Of a stretch of DNA of 64,000 bases, positions 42,525 through 51,681 are shown piece after piece. The stretch is taken from NCBI RefSeq assembly GCF_000829905.1, contig NZ_CDPP01000005.1, forward strand, positions 186,001 through 250,000. The letters run 5' to 3'. A model generated the notes under the pieces. The model was not told the origin of the DNA. It was given only the letters and a program-made list of their open reading frames with translations, and made no database searches. Origin of the DNA: Beduini massiliensis. Its GTDB lineage: Bacteria; Bacillota_I; Bacilli_A; Erysipelotrichales; Coprobacillaceae. The translations under genes and the position numbers were made by a program. Position 1 is the stretch's first letter. Each line of letters starts with the position of its first letter.

Positions 42525-43379
42525 ATGAAAGCTATTTATACGGCACTGATCACACCATTTGACCAAAAAGGTCAAATTGATTTTAATGGATTGGAAAATG
42601 TTATCGCTAAATTGATTCGTGAAGGAGAAAGGGGCTTCGTTGTCTGTGGAACTACAGCCGAAGCGCCTACTTTGGGTTTGTCAGAAAAAGAACAGCTGTT
42701 AGATTTTGTGATTCGCAAAGCAAAAGATTGTTCAATCATTATGGGAATTTCCGGAAATGATACAGCTGAGGTATTAAAACAATTAAAATATTTTGAAAAT
42801 AAAGAAGTCGAAGCCTTGATGATTGTGGTGCCTTATTATAATAAGCCATCACAAGCCGGTTTGTTCAAACATTTTGATTTGTTGCTTAGCAGTACAAACA
42901 AAAACATCATCATCTATAATGTGCCAAGTCGTTGCGGGGTAGAGATCAAAGCGGATACGATGCTTGAACTTTTAAAGAAACATCAGAATTTGATCGGGTT
43001 GAAACATGCCAGTCATAATTTTGAGATGGTGACACAAATAAAAGCGGCATATCCCCATTTTCTAATTTTAAGCGGCGAAGATGGAACATTAAAAGAGGGA
43101 CTGGATCATGGGATGGATGGTGTTATTTCCGTCAGCAGTCATATGATCTATCCTAAGCTTGAACAGTTTATGAAAGACTATGATTATCAGATGAATCTGG
43201 AATTACAGGATGATTTCATTAAAAATTTTGCACAGTATGTTTTTATTGAAGCATCCCCGGGTCCAATCAAGTATATGCTGTCCATCGAGGGTTATATTGA
43301 AAATGTGCTGCGCTTGCCGATGTGTCCGGTAAGTAAAGAAACTGAGAAAAAATTGGAGCGTTTGGTGAATAATTTGTAA
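42525..43379 (+). CDS. dapA: 4-Hydroxy-tetrahydrodipicolinate synthase
   Basis: 284 aa aldolase-type TIM barrel. Catalytic residues are all present: T43-T44 in CGTTAEAPTL, Y131 in IIIYNVPSRCG, R136 for substrate carboxylate binding, and the Schiff-base lysine K160 in LIGLKHAS. It condenses pyruvate with aspartate semialdehyde, feeding both lysine/diaminopimelate for the wall and dipicolinate for spores. The ATG abuts the dpaB stop (TAAATG) and no Shine-Dalgarno sequence is evident in the preceding 20 bases, so translation probably depends on coupling to dpaB. That ties it to sporulation; a second dapA for growth may exist elsewhere. Confidence 0.93.
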   Translation: MKAIYTALITPFDQKGQIDFNGLENVIAKLIREGERGFVVCGTTAEAPTLGLSEKEQLLDFVIRKAKDCSIIMGISGNDTAEVLKQLKYFENKEVEALMIVVPYYNKPSQAGLFKHFDLLLSSTNKNIIIYNVPSRCGVEIKADTMLELLKKHQNLIGLKHASHNFEMVTQIKAAYPHFLILSGEDGTLKEGLDHGMDGVISVSSHMIYPKLEQFMKDYDYQMNLELQDDFIKNFAQYVFIEASPGPIKYMLSIEGYIENVLRLPMCPVSKETEKKLERLVNNL

Positions 43380-43456
43380 TTTCATTTTAATTCCTCCTTA
43401 TTTCATGTATAATAAAATATATGTGACAGAAAATTTATAAGGAGTGAATATAATAA

Positions 43457-45145
43457 ATGAATGATGTAGTGAAAATCCTGCCGCTCGGTGGCCAAGCGGA
43501 AATGGGAAAGAATATGTATGTCATTAATATAAATGAGAAATTATTTATTATTGATGCAGGATTTAGGTTTCCGGAATCGGAAAAATTAGGGGTCGATATC
43601 ATAATTCCAAGCTTTGATTACCTAAAAGAAAGAAAAGATCAGATTGCCGGAATCTTTATCACACATGGTCATGATGATACAATGGCAGCTTTGCCTTATT
43701 TATTAGAACAAATTACAGTAAAGGTATATGCACCGACATTGACTGCCGATTTAATCGTCGAAATGATCGAACAGCATAATCGCTTGAATCGTACACGTAT
43801 CACAGCAGATATCGTGCGTGTCAGAAGAAAAAGTGATATTGATGTTGCCGGAGTGCATATTAAATTTTTTCCTGTGACCCATTCGATTCCGGGATCAATC
43901 GGAATTGCTTTTGAAACGTCGGAAGGATATATTGTCCATGCCGGAGAATTCATCATCGATTTTGGAGCACCAAGTGGTTTTAAGACCGATATTCAAACGA
44001 TGATGGAGATTGGCAGCAAAGGTGTGCTGGCACTGCTGTGTGAATCCAGCTATGCGCAAAAGCCGGGTTATACATCACCTAAGCATAAGATCAAGGATAA
44101 GATCGATCCGATTTTTGAAGATGCGACGGGAAGAATCATTGTCGCTTCGTATGCTCAAAATATTTTTAGAACAAAGGAAATCATTGAATTAACAAAAAGA
44201 TATAATCGTAAGATCGTTTTCTATGGACGTGATAAATATGATAATACAAATTCAATCGTTCGTATGGGAAATCAGCTGAAAAAAGCGGTAATTGAAATCC
44301 CAAAAGAAAATATAGCCTTTAAATCGCAGATTGGCAGACCGGACATTGATGATCAATTAGTGGTTTTGCTTACCGGACGTCCAACCCGCATCTATCACGA
44401 TATCTCAGATATTATTGATGGCGGAGATGAAATGCTGAAGATTAATGAAAAAGATACGTTTATCGTCGTATCTCCAGTAGTTCCGGGGACTGAAAAGATT
44501 GCGACTAAAGCACAGAATGAATTGTATAAGACCGATGCTAAAATCTATATCTTTAAAAATAAAGATTTATCTAGTATGCATGCTTCCATTGAAGACTTGA
44601 AAGTCATGCTGCAGATTTTCCATCCGAAATACTATATTCCAATCCGTGGTGAATATCAGCATTTTATCGCGAATGCTGCTGTTGCAAAAGAAAGCGGACT
44701 GCCGGAAGAAAATGTTATTATTATGGATAACGGGGAAGAAATCACCTTTAAAGACGGACAGCTTCAGCATGCTCGTGAATATTATGAAATTGAAGATGTG
44801 ATGATTGATGGAATTGGTGTCGGTGATGTCGGAATGAAAGTAATTGATGATCGTATTCAACTGTCAAATGACGGTGTGGTAATCATTGGGATGACCATTA
44901 ATGATAAGCGTGAAATCGTTGCCAATACCGATGTTCAGACACGTGGCTTTGTTTATTTGAAAGATTCTGAACATATTGTCAAAGGGATCTTAAAGATTGC
45001 CGAAGACACAATGACTGAAAACCAGGCAAACAGTGATGTCGATGTAGCGGATATTCGTCAAATGATCAAAGATAAAGCTTACAAATATATTATGAAACAA
45101 ACCGGCAAAAAACCTGTTATTTTGCCAATCGTGATTGAAATATAA
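43457..45145 (+). CDS. rnjB: Ribonuclease J2-type protein with degenerate metal site
   Basis: 562 aa with RNase J layout: metallo-beta-lactamase plus beta-CASP (about 1-445) and a C-terminal domain (about 460-562). The metal motifs are altered. HxHxDH reads HGHDDT (70-75), with Thr for the last His; H142 is kept; the Asp of the next motif is E164 (HAGE); the usual H-x-S-G-H-A block reads LSSMHAS (371-377). This predicts weak or no nuclease activity, as known for J2 paralogs that partner J1. Position between dapA and the SpoIIIE-type gene matches rnjB in Bacillus. GGAG lies 13-16 bases before the ATG. Confidence 0.88.
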   Translation: MNDVVKILPLGGQAEMGKNMYVININEKLFIIDAGFRFPESEKLGVDIIIPSFDYLKERKDQIAGIFITHGHDDTMAALPYLLEQITVKVYAPTLTADLIVEMIEQHNRLNRTRITADIVRVRRKSDIDVAGVHIKFFPVTHSIPGSIGIAFETSEGYIVHAGEFIIDFGAPSGFKTDIQTMMEIGSKGVLALLCESSYAQKPGYTSPKHKIKDKIDPIFEDATGRIIVASYAQNIFRTKEIIELTKRYNRKIVFYGRDKYDNTNSIVRMGNQLKKAVIEIPKENIAFKSQIGRPDIDDQLVVLLTGRPTRIYHDISDIIDGGDEMLKINEKDTFIVVSPVVPGTEKIATKAQNELYKTDAKIYIFKNKDLSSMHASIEDLKVMLQIFHPKYYIPIRGEYQHFIANAAVAKESGLPEENVIIMDNGEEITFKDGQLQHAREYYEIEDVMIDGIGVGDVGMKVIDDRIQLSNDGVVIIGMTINDKREIVANTDVQTRGFVYLKDSEHIVKGILKIAEDTMTENQANSDVDVADIRQMIKDKAYKYIMKQTGKKPVILPIVIEI

Positions 45146-45167
45146 GCAAGGACTCCTTGCTTTTTTT
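45144..45167 (+). terminator. Rho-independent terminator after rnjB
   Basis: AGCAAGG (45144-45150) / CCTTGCT (45154-45160) plus a run of T; overlaps the stop codon. Confidence 0.92.
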
Positions 45168-45216
45168 CTTTCATTAAAGGCATGGATTTGCTATAATGAC
45201 AAAGTGGAGGGATGAT

Positions 45217-47472
45217 ATGGCAACAACAAAGAAAAGAAAGAAAAAAGAAGACGAATCTTTTTTCAGTGAACAATTACAATATCGAATCCTAACCATCCTA
45301 GTGGCATTCCTTTTGATCGTTTCTTGTTTGAAATTAGGGATTGTCGGCGTTTATATGGATTATGTGTTTGTCTATTTTTTTGGCAATTTTGCAGGCATTG
45401 TTTATGGTCTGCTGTTGATTGCTTGCGGATACTTTTTTGTTAATTTAAAATTTCCTAAATTTGCTTCTCCGGAAGCCGTAGGGGTTTATCTGATTTTACT
45501 GGCTATGCTGACACTGGCATCCATTCCCAGCGATCATGCTATTAAGGGAACCGATGTCATCAATTTGTTTTTTAGCCAGGATACGATTATTCGCGGGGGA
45601 TTGATTGGTGCTTTAATTTACGGCTGCTTTAGTATGCTGTTTGATTATATCGGCTCGTTGATTGCCAGTGGTTTATTGATTGCCGTCGGAACAGCACTCT
45701 TAGGCGGACGTATTTATCTGCGTCATCGTAAAAAAGTGGATCAGTTTAAAAACAAGCAGGTAAAACACTACCAACAAATGATTCAAACCACAAAAGAAAG
45801 GAAAAAGGAAAAGAAAAAAAGCCCTTTCTTTCCCGAAAAAGTGTTTGCTGATAAAAAGATCCCTAAACCTTTGATGAACGATGAAGAGGAAGAACCATTG
45901 GAAATTATTCGTGTCAGTCAGATTCCTGAACCAATTGAGGCTCCGGTATCAAAAGAAACCGTTGTTACTGAGACGAAAAAAACAGAACCGCCAGTCGTTC
46001 ATAATGAAACGGTCGCTAAAAATTTGGATCATTATCGTTATCCGCCTTTATCTCTTTTAAAGGGCACAACGAATAAGCGAAATAATAAAATGGCAAGTCA
46101 AAATGCAACGGATAATGCCTCTAAGCTCATCATGGTGTTAAAACAATTTGGGGTGAATGCATCGGTTAAAAATATTTTTATCGGACCATCGGTTACTAAA
46201 TATGAGCTTACTTTAGAAACCGGAACCCGTGTTAATAAGATTTTGCAGCTGCAAGATGACATTAAAATGGCATTGGCTGCAAAAGATATTCGTATCGAAG
46301 CCCCGATTCCGGGAAAATCAGCGGTGGGGGTAGAAATTCCAAATTTAGAAGCGAATACCGTAACATTCAGAGAAGTGTTTACAGATATTCCGCAAAAATA
46401 TAATGACAGTAAACTATTAGTCCCTTTGGGAAAGGATGTTACCGGAAATTCCATTTATGCGGAATTAAATAAAATGCCCCATCTTTTGATCGCCGGGGCA
46501 ACGGGGTCTGGAAAATCTGTTTGTGTGAATTCAATCATTTGCAGTATTTTAATGCGCGCCCGTCCGGATGAAGTGAAATTATTATTAGTCGATCCTAAAA
46601 AGGTGGAATTAACAAATTATAATGGCATTGCTCATTTATTGGCACCGGTGGTTACGGATCCTAAAAAGGCCGCAGTGGCCTTACGCATGATCGTAGAAGA
46701 AATGGAACGCCGCTATGATTTGTTTGCTCGTCATAATGTAAGAAATATTGCCGGGTATAATGCTTTTGCTAAAGAGAAAAACAATCAGCTTAAAGAGGAT
46801 GAGGAAAAAACAGAGATACTGCCGTTTATCGTGGTGATTCTTGATGAGGTAGCAGATCTGATGATGGTCGCCAGCAAGGAAGTAGAGGACTGCATCATGC
46901 GTATTTCACAAATGGCACGTGCTGCTGGGATTCACTTAATTGTTGCGACACAGCGTCCTTCAACCGATGTTATCACCGGGGTTATTAAAGCAAACATTCC
47001 TTCGAGAATTGCTTTTGCGGTTTCGTCAAGTATTGATTCACGTACGATTTTAGATACAACCGGAGCAGAGAAACTTTTGGGAAAAGGCGATATGCTGTTT
47101 TCGCCAATGGGAGTCAGTCATCCGACACGTGTCCAAGGAGCATTTGTTTCCGATGAAGAAGTCAGCAATATCGTGTACCATGTAACCAAACAAATGACAG
47201 CGGAATATGATGAAAAATATACCAATTTAAAAGTAGCGGTCAATAATGGCAGCAGCTATGACGATCAGGAAGATGAAGAATACGAAATGGCAAGAGAATT
47301 TGTTATTTCGGCACAAAAGGCAAGTGCTTCACTCTTACAACGTCAATTCAGAATCGGCTACAATAAAGCGGCACGCTTAATTGATCAGTTAGAAAGTGAT
47401 GGTGTCATCGGTCCTCAGATTGGTTCAAAACCAAGAGAAGTGCTAATCAGAGGATATCAGGAAGAAGAATAG
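45217..47472 (+). CDS. ftsK: DNA translocase FtsK/SpoIIIE
   Basis: 751 aa from ATG 45217 (GGAGGG 45206-45211; the ATG at 45196 lies inside a TATAAT box). Four membrane helices lie in the first 165 residues, then a charged Pro/Glu linker (about 170-290), then the RecA-like motor with Walker A GATGSGKS (427-434), [17 protein letters not shown], Walker [14 protein letters not shown] and the gamma winged-helix domain (about 685-751) ending [12 protein letters not shown]. It pumps chromosomal DNA through the division or sporulation septum. A position before ymfF-ymfH matches spoIIIE of Bacillus. Confidence 0.95.
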   Translation: MATTKKRKKKEDESFFSEQLQYRILTILVAFLLIVSCLKLGIVGVYMDYVFVYFFGNFAGIVYGLLLIACGYFFVNLKFPKFASPEAVGVYLILLAMLTLASIPSDHAIKGTDVINLFFSQDTIIRGGLIGALIYGCFSMLFDYIGSLIASGLLIAVGTALLGGRIYLRHRKKVDQFKNKQVKHYQQMIQTTKERKKEKKKSPFFPEKVFADKKIPKPLMNDEEEEPLEIIRVSQIPEPIEAPVSKETVVTETKKTEPPVVHNETVAKNLDHYRYPPLSLLKGTTNKRNNKMASQNATDNASKLIMVLKQFGVNASVKNIFIGPSVTKYELTLETGTRVNKILQLQDDIKMALAAKDIRIEAPIPGKSAVGVEIPNLEANTVTFREVFTDIPQKYNDSKLLVPLGKDVTGNSIYAELNKMPHLLIAGATGSGKSVCVNSIICSILMRARPDEVKLLLVDPKKVELTNYNGIAHLLAPVVTDPKKAAVALRMIVEEMERRYDLFARHNVRNIAGYNAFAKEKNNQLKEDEEKTEILPFIVVILDEVADLMMVASKEVEDCIMRISQMARAAGIHLIVATQRPSTDVITGVIKANIPSRIAFAVSSSIDSRTILDTTGAEKLLGKGDMLFSPMGVSHPTRVQGAFVSDEEVSNIVYHVTKQMTAEYDEKYTNLKVAVNNGSSYDDQEDEEYEMAREFVISAQKASASLLQRQFRIGYNKAARLIDQLESDGVIGPQIGSKPREVLIRGYQEEE

Positions 47473-47490
47473 ACAAAGGCTATTCTTTTT
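47466..47490 (+). terminator. Rho-independent terminator of the translocase gene
   Basis: AGAATAG (47466-47472) / CTATTCT (47480-47486) plus T run; the left arm contains the stop codon. Confidence 0.88.
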
Positions 47491-47565
47491 TATTACAGTT
47501 TCTTTTTTTAAAAAAGGGAGTATAATAAAAACTTAGATACTTACAATAATGGAAGAGGTGTTGAA

Positions 47566-48825
47566 ATGAAAAATGTAATAGAGTATGACGGGTATCGTTT
47601 GCATCTGATTCCCATAAATAAATTTAAAAATGTCATGATTATTTTGAAAATGGCAGCTCCGTTAACCAGAGAAACCACAACATTAAGAAGTTTACTAAGC
47701 TTCATGTTTACCGGCGGAACTGAAAAACTGCCTTCTGTGGCACGCTTTTCATCTTATTTAGAGGAATTATACGGTGCTCGTTTTTCAAGTTCAATCGGAA
47801 CAAAAGGACTGGCACACGTCATTCAGATTGCCAGTGTCTGTATCGATTCACAATATTTAAAAGAAAATGAAGATCTTCTGACAAAACAAATTGAGCTGTT
47901 TCGTGATGTTTTATTTTCGCCCAATGCAAAAGATGGACGTTTTGATGAATTAACTTTTAATCAAAAGAAAAAAGAATTCAAATGGCGTCTGCAAGCATTG
48001 AAAGATGATAAATATTCTTATTCTTTAGAACGTTTATTTGAAGAAATGGGGAAAAATCAACCATTAGGTATCAGCACATTTGGTTATGAAGATGAAATTG
48101 ATGGCATCACTAATGAAGCATTATATGATTATTATCTGCAATGCTTGAAAAATGATGTATTTGATATTTATGTTGTAGGCGATATTGATGAAAATTTTGA
48201 AACATTATTCTCCAAAAACTTTAAACTGTCTAAAAGACCGCAGGAAATTGCAACAAGCACTATATTCAAATCGAATAAATCCGATGTATTAGTCGTTAAA
48301 GAAAAACAAGATATTGTTCAGGCGAAGTTAAATATGGGCTATACGATTGATACTGATTTCACCAGTCCTGACCATTATGCGTTTACTTTATTTAATGGTT
48401 TGTTCGGTGGATTTGCGCATTCTCAATTATTTAAAGTCGTTCGTGAAGAACACAGCTTATGCTATTATGTGAGTTCAAGTTATGATGCTTTCAATGGGAT
48501 TATGCTGGTGAATGCCGGAATTGAAACGAAAAATTATGATCAAACCGTAAAATTGATTCAAAATGAACTAGAGAAAATTCAACGTGGAGAATTAAGTCAA
48601 GAATTATTAGATATTACGAAAGTGATGTTAGAAAATTCATTAAAGAAATCAGATGATGAGGCATTAAATATCATTGCTTTGCGCTATAACCGTGATATCA
48701 CGCATAAAGAGGAAACCAATCAGCAGTATATTGATCGTTTGAATGCAGTCACTTTAGAAGACGTCATTCGAGTTAGTAAAAAGGTAAAGCTGGATACAAT
48801 CTATATGCTAGAAGGAAAGGAGTAA
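47566..48825 (+). CDS. ymfF: M16-family peptidase-like protein, YmfF type (non-catalytic partner)
   Basis: 419 aa. M16 double-domain layout but no HxxEH zinc motif: the usual location reads 'FTGGTEKLPSVARFSSYLEELYG'. The second half has 'LFNGLFGGFAHSQLFKVVREEHSLCYYVSSSYD', the substrate-clamp region of M16 proteins. Such subunits pair with a catalytic partner, here the following gene (3-base gap). The pair is conserved beside spoIIIE in Bacillus; the family is named in connection with EF-P 5-aminopentanol modification, but the ymfI reductase gene is absent here. Confidence 0.88.
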   Translation: MKNVIEYDGYRLHLIPINKFKNVMIILKMAAPLTRETTTLRSLLSFMFTGGTEKLPSVARFSSYLEELYGARFSSSIGTKGLAHVIQIASVCIDSQYLKENEDLLTKQIELFRDVLFSPNAKDGRFDELTFNQKKKEFKWRLQALKDDKYSYSLERLFEEMGKNQPLGISTFGYEDEIDGITNEALYDYYLQCLKNDVFDIYVVGDIDENFETLFSKNFKLSKRPQEIATSTIFKSNKSDVLVVKEKQDIVQAKLNMGYTIDTDFTSPDHYAFTLFNGLFGGFAHSQLFKVVREEHSLCYYVSSSYDAFNGIMLVNAGIETKNYDQTVKLIQNELEKIQRGELSQELLDITKVMLENSLKKSDDEALNIIALRYNRDITHKEETNQQYIDRLNAVTLEDVIRVSKKVKLDTIYMLEGKE

Positions 48826-48828
48826 GCC

Positions 48829-50127
48829 ATGGAAAAATTATATTATAAGACAATCAAAGAAACACTCTATCATGAAAAAATGGATAACGGCTTAAATGTT
48901 TACTTGTTGCCTAAATATGGTTTCAGTAAAACCTATGGTTTGTTTTCAACTCGCTTTGGCGCTATTGATACACAGTTTGTGCCGCTGGGACAGTCCGAAA
49001 TGATTAAAACTCAAGATGGAATCGCACATTTTCTTGAACATAAAATGTTTGATATGGAAGATGGTGATGCCAGTGATAAGTTTTCTTTATTGGGGGCAAG
49101 CACCAATGCCTTTACCTCAAGTTCTCGTACGGCTTATTTATTTTCAAGTGCGGACCGCATTGATGAATGTGTTGAACTGCTGCTTGATTTCGTGCAGTCT
49201 CTTTATCTAACAAAAGAAAGTGTTGAAAAAGAAAAAGGGATTATCGGTCAAGAGATTTCCATGTATGATGATGATCCGGACTGGCGTAATTATTTTGGCT
49301 CTATCGCTTCTTTATTTCATCGTCATCCTGTTAAAGTAGATATTGCCGGAACAATAGAAACCGTAAATGCAACAACGGTGGAGATGCTCAAAGAATGCTA
49401 TGAAACATTTTATCACCCAAGCAATATGATGCTTTTTGTGGTAGGAAACCTCGAACCGGAAAAAATGATGGAGTTAATTCGTCAAAACCAAGCAAAAAAA
49501 CAGTTTGCTCCGGCTCAAGAGATCATTCGTGCAAAAATAGAAGAGCCAGTGACTGTCTATCGAAAAGAAGAAGTGTTAAAAATGGATGTCGTCATGCCGA
49601 AAATGATGATGGGAATTAAAGTAAACGATATTCCTCAAAACGGAAAAGATAAACTGATCAAAGAATTAAGTATGAATATCCTTTTAGATATCCTGTTTTC
49701 AAAAAGCAGTCCAGTCTATGAGGAAATGCAGAATACCGGATTGATCAACGATTCTTTTGGTGCAGGTTTTACTCAAGAAAGAGATTATTCTTTTATTCAA
49801 GTAGGTGGGGATACCACGAAACCGGAAGAATTAAAACAATATTTGACTCATTTATTCGATCATCTAAATGAATTTGATATCGATCAAGCTACATTTGAGA
49901 GAGTAAAAAAGAAATCGATTGGAATTTTTATTAATAGTTTTAATTCTCCTGAAGCGATTGCGAATACTTTCAGCCGTTATTATTTTGAAGGAATATTTTC
50001 TTTTGAAATTATTGATATCATCAGTAGTATTACCTTAGACGATGTATTGAAAATGAGAGATTACTTTGTTAAAGATACAAAAACAGTGCATATTATTTTA
50101 CCGCAAAAAACCAGTGCCGATAATTAA
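48829..50127 (+). CDS. ymfH: M16-family zinc peptidase, YmfH type
   Basis: 432 aa. The inverted zinc motif HFLEH is present in 'DGIAHFLEHKMFD' near residue 66, with the downstream glutamate in 'EKEKGIIGQEISMYDDDPDW'. The second domain includes 'SPVYEEMQNTGLINDSFGAGFTQERDYSF'. It is likely the active half of a heterodimer with the preceding YmfF-like protein, cleaving small peptides in the cytosol. AAGGAG overlaps the ymfF stop. A terminator follows. Confidence 0.9.
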   Translation: MEKLYYKTIKETLYHEKMDNGLNVYLLPKYGFSKTYGLFSTRFGAIDTQFVPLGQSEMIKTQDGIAHFLEHKMFDMEDGDASDKFSLLGASTNAFTSSSRTAYLFSSADRIDECVELLLDFVQSLYLTKESVEKEKGIIGQEISMYDDDPDWRNYFGSIASLFHRHPVKVDIAGTIETVNATTVEMLKECYETFYHPSNMMLFVVGNLEPEKMMELIRQNQAKKQFAPAQEIIRAKIEEPVTVYRKEEVLKMDVVMPKMMMGIKVNDIPQNGKDKLIKELSMNILLDILFSKSSPVYEEMQNTGLINDSFGAGFTQERDYSFIQVGGDTTKPEELKQYLTHLFDHLNEFDIDQATFERVKKKSIGIFINSFNSPEAIANTFSRYYFEGIFSFEIIDIISSITLDDVLKMRDYFVKDTKTVHIILPQKTSADN

Positions 50128-50155
50128 GCTGTTTGAAGATTGAAACAGACAGGAA

Positions 50156-50188
50156 AGATCGTTTTCTTAATGAGAATGGTCTTTTTTT
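50156..50188 (+). terminator. Terminator after ymfH
   Basis: AGATCGTTTTC (50156-50166) pairs with GAGAATGGTCT (50172-50182) using several G-U pairs, then seven T. The 190-base gap to the next gene shows nothing else clear. Confidence 0.8.
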
Positions 50189-50320
50189 CTTGGAAGTCAG
50201 TCTGTTTACTAAAGGATGATGAAGGCTTTGACAATAGGTTGATTGTGTACTCCTTTTTAATTTTATTTAGTAAAAATGGAGAGACATCAGAATATCGAAT
50301 GATTCGGAGGAGGAAAACGC

Positions 50321-50851
50321 ATGTTATTAAAATTTGAAAATTTAAAGATAAGAAATGCAGTTGCAGAGGATGCAAAACTATTAGCAACATGGTGGAATGA
50401 TGGAATGATCATGGCACATGCCGGATTTCCTAATGGAATTGGTCAATCTGTTGATGAAATAAGAACGAGTTTAAATAACGCTGCTGACAAATCTTATCAA
50501 CAGTTCATTATTGAAATGAGCCGAATTCCAATAGGTGAAATGAGTTATCGCCATATAGGGGAAGAAATCGCAGAAATAAGCATAAAAATTTGTAATTTTT
50601 CATTACATAATAAAGGATTAGGAAAAAAACTGCTTAGTATGCTGATTTCATCTTTGTTTAATGATTTAAAATACAAAATAATTATTCTTAACACAAACTT
50701 GAAAAATAAAAGAGCTCAGCATGTCTATGAAGAACTCGGATTCAAGCAGGTTCAAGTTTTAAAAAATTCATGGCAGAATCAGTTAGGGGAATCGCAATCA
50801 ACAGTGGAATATGCATTACAGAAAGAAGATTTCGTTGATTTCACTAAATGA
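50321..50851 (+). CDS. GNAT-family N-acetyltransferase
   Basis: 176 aa. The order of strands and the acetyl-CoA loop region 'NFSLHNKGLGKKLLSMLISSLF' (Q/R-x2-G-x-G-like N-K-G-L-G-K) near 96-117, followed by 'IILNTNLKNKRAQHVYEELGFKQV', the standard C-terminal half, place it in the GNAT superfamily, close to the RimJ/RimL or AacA4-like small-molecule groups. Starts ATG 50321 after GGAGGAGG. Substrate unknown. Its DNA is more AT-rich than the neighbouring ymfH, and it sits alone between ymfH and the 6S RNA, which may point to later acquisition. Confidence 0.8.
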   Translation: MLLKFENLKIRNAVAEDAKLLATWWNDGMIMAHAGFPNGIGQSVDEIRTSLNNAADKSYQQFIIEMSRIPIGEMSYRHIGEEIAEISIKICNFSLHNKGLGKKLLSMLISSLFNDLKYKIIILNTNLKNKRAQHVYEELGFKQVQVLKNSWQNQLGESQSTVEYALQKEDFVDFTK

Positions 50852-51096
50852 ACCGTATAAAGATGAAATATCTTTAACAAAGGACAATCGTGAAGTACAT
50901 ATCTATTCATATAGTTTTGTATGAAAAGCATCAAAGTTATCGATAATTTTGTTTGAAAACCTACTGCTGAAAAAACTCTGTTTTCCCAATAAACACATAA
51001 AATAACAGCCGAAAATCTACTCAAATTATGACAGTTTGAATAAAAAGTTTAAATTATCGTGATAAATTCAGCATAATTTTTTATGATTAAAAGAGG

Positions 51097-51124
51097 TTTA
51101 CAGACAACCAAACTATGCTATAAT
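51097..51124 (+). promoter_or_regulatory. Promoter of the 6S RNA candidate
   Basis: TTTACA (51097-51102), 16-base spacer, TATAAT (51119-51124). The predicted start, 7 bases on at 51131, is the first base of the RNA's closing stem. The stretch 50852-51090 shows no gene. Confidence 0.75.
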
Positions 51125-51130
51125 AATATT

Positions 51131-51287
51131 GCCTAGAGGAAAATAAATTTCCTACATGTTAGATAAGGGAATCTGATTTGCATTTAATGTGTTGAATACC
51201 TTTTCAATGATTAGGGATCCTAATTTAAGTGCTAAGATGCCCACCTGTATGAACCAGGGATAATCTAAACACCTCTAGGCGCTTATT
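51131..51287 (+). ncRNA. ssrS: Probable 6S RNA
   Basis: About 157 nt with no reading frame. The ends pair perfectly: GCCTAGAGG (51131-51139) with CCTCTAGGC (51272-51280). A second stem, TGTTAGAT (51157-51164) with ATCTAAACA (51263-51271, one bulge), encloses a large internal region holding a small TTAGGGATCCTAA hairpin and the stretch CCCACCTGTATGAACCAGGG, which resembles the CACCTTGAACC...GGG part of 6S RNA. A long rod with a central bubble mimicking open promoter DNA is the 6S design that sequesters housekeeping RNA polymerase. Identification rests on this structure and partial motif similarity. Confidence 0.68.
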
Positions 51288-51323
51288 TTGTTTAAAAGCC
51301 TTATAGTAAAGGAGATTGTATAG

Positions 51324-51563
51324 ATGGAAATGGATGAACTGATTGCAAGGATCAACTTTCTTGCTAAAAAGAAAAAAACGGAAGGATTAACAGAGGAAGA
51401 AAAAACAGAACAGCAAGCGCTGTATCAAGAATATCTGAAGATCTTTAGAGCCGGATTTAAACAGCAGTTAACGTCAGTTAAAGTGGTGGATGCTCAAGGA
51501 AATGATATTACACCGGAAAAAATAAAAGAAGAAAAGATGAAGAATTCAGGAATGACCCATTAG
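51324..51563 (+). CDS. ynzC: DUF896 (UPF0291, YnzC-like) protein
   Basis: 79 aa. Almost the whole sequence matches the small helical-hairpin family: 'MDELIARINFLAKKKKTEGLTEEEKTEQQALYQEYLKIFRAGFKQQL' followed by 'VKVVDAQGNDITPEK'. Function is unknown; in Bacillus the gene is in the SOS-linked yneA-yneB-ynzC cluster next to tkt, and the same neighbour (tkt) follows here. AAAGGAG (51308-51314) supports ATG 51324. The terminator overlaps its stop, so it is not co-transcribed with tkt. Confidence 0.9.
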   Translation: MEMDELIARINFLAKKKKTEGLTEEEKTEQQALYQEYLKIFRAGFKQQLTSVKVVDAQGNDITPEKIKEEKMKNSGMTH

Positions 51564-51574
51564 GGTCTTTTTTT
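51554..51574 (+). terminator. Terminator after the DUF896 gene
   Basis: GACCC (51554-51558) / GGGTC (51563-51567) plus seven T; the stop codon is in the loop. Confidence 0.85.
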
Positions 51575-51681
51575 GTTGAAAGATAATTTTTTTATCTGAT
51601 GATAAAAAAATAATATACTTTTGACTCGAATTGTGTATAATAATGTTGATATAGCAATTTTATTAACGGAGGATTAGCTTA

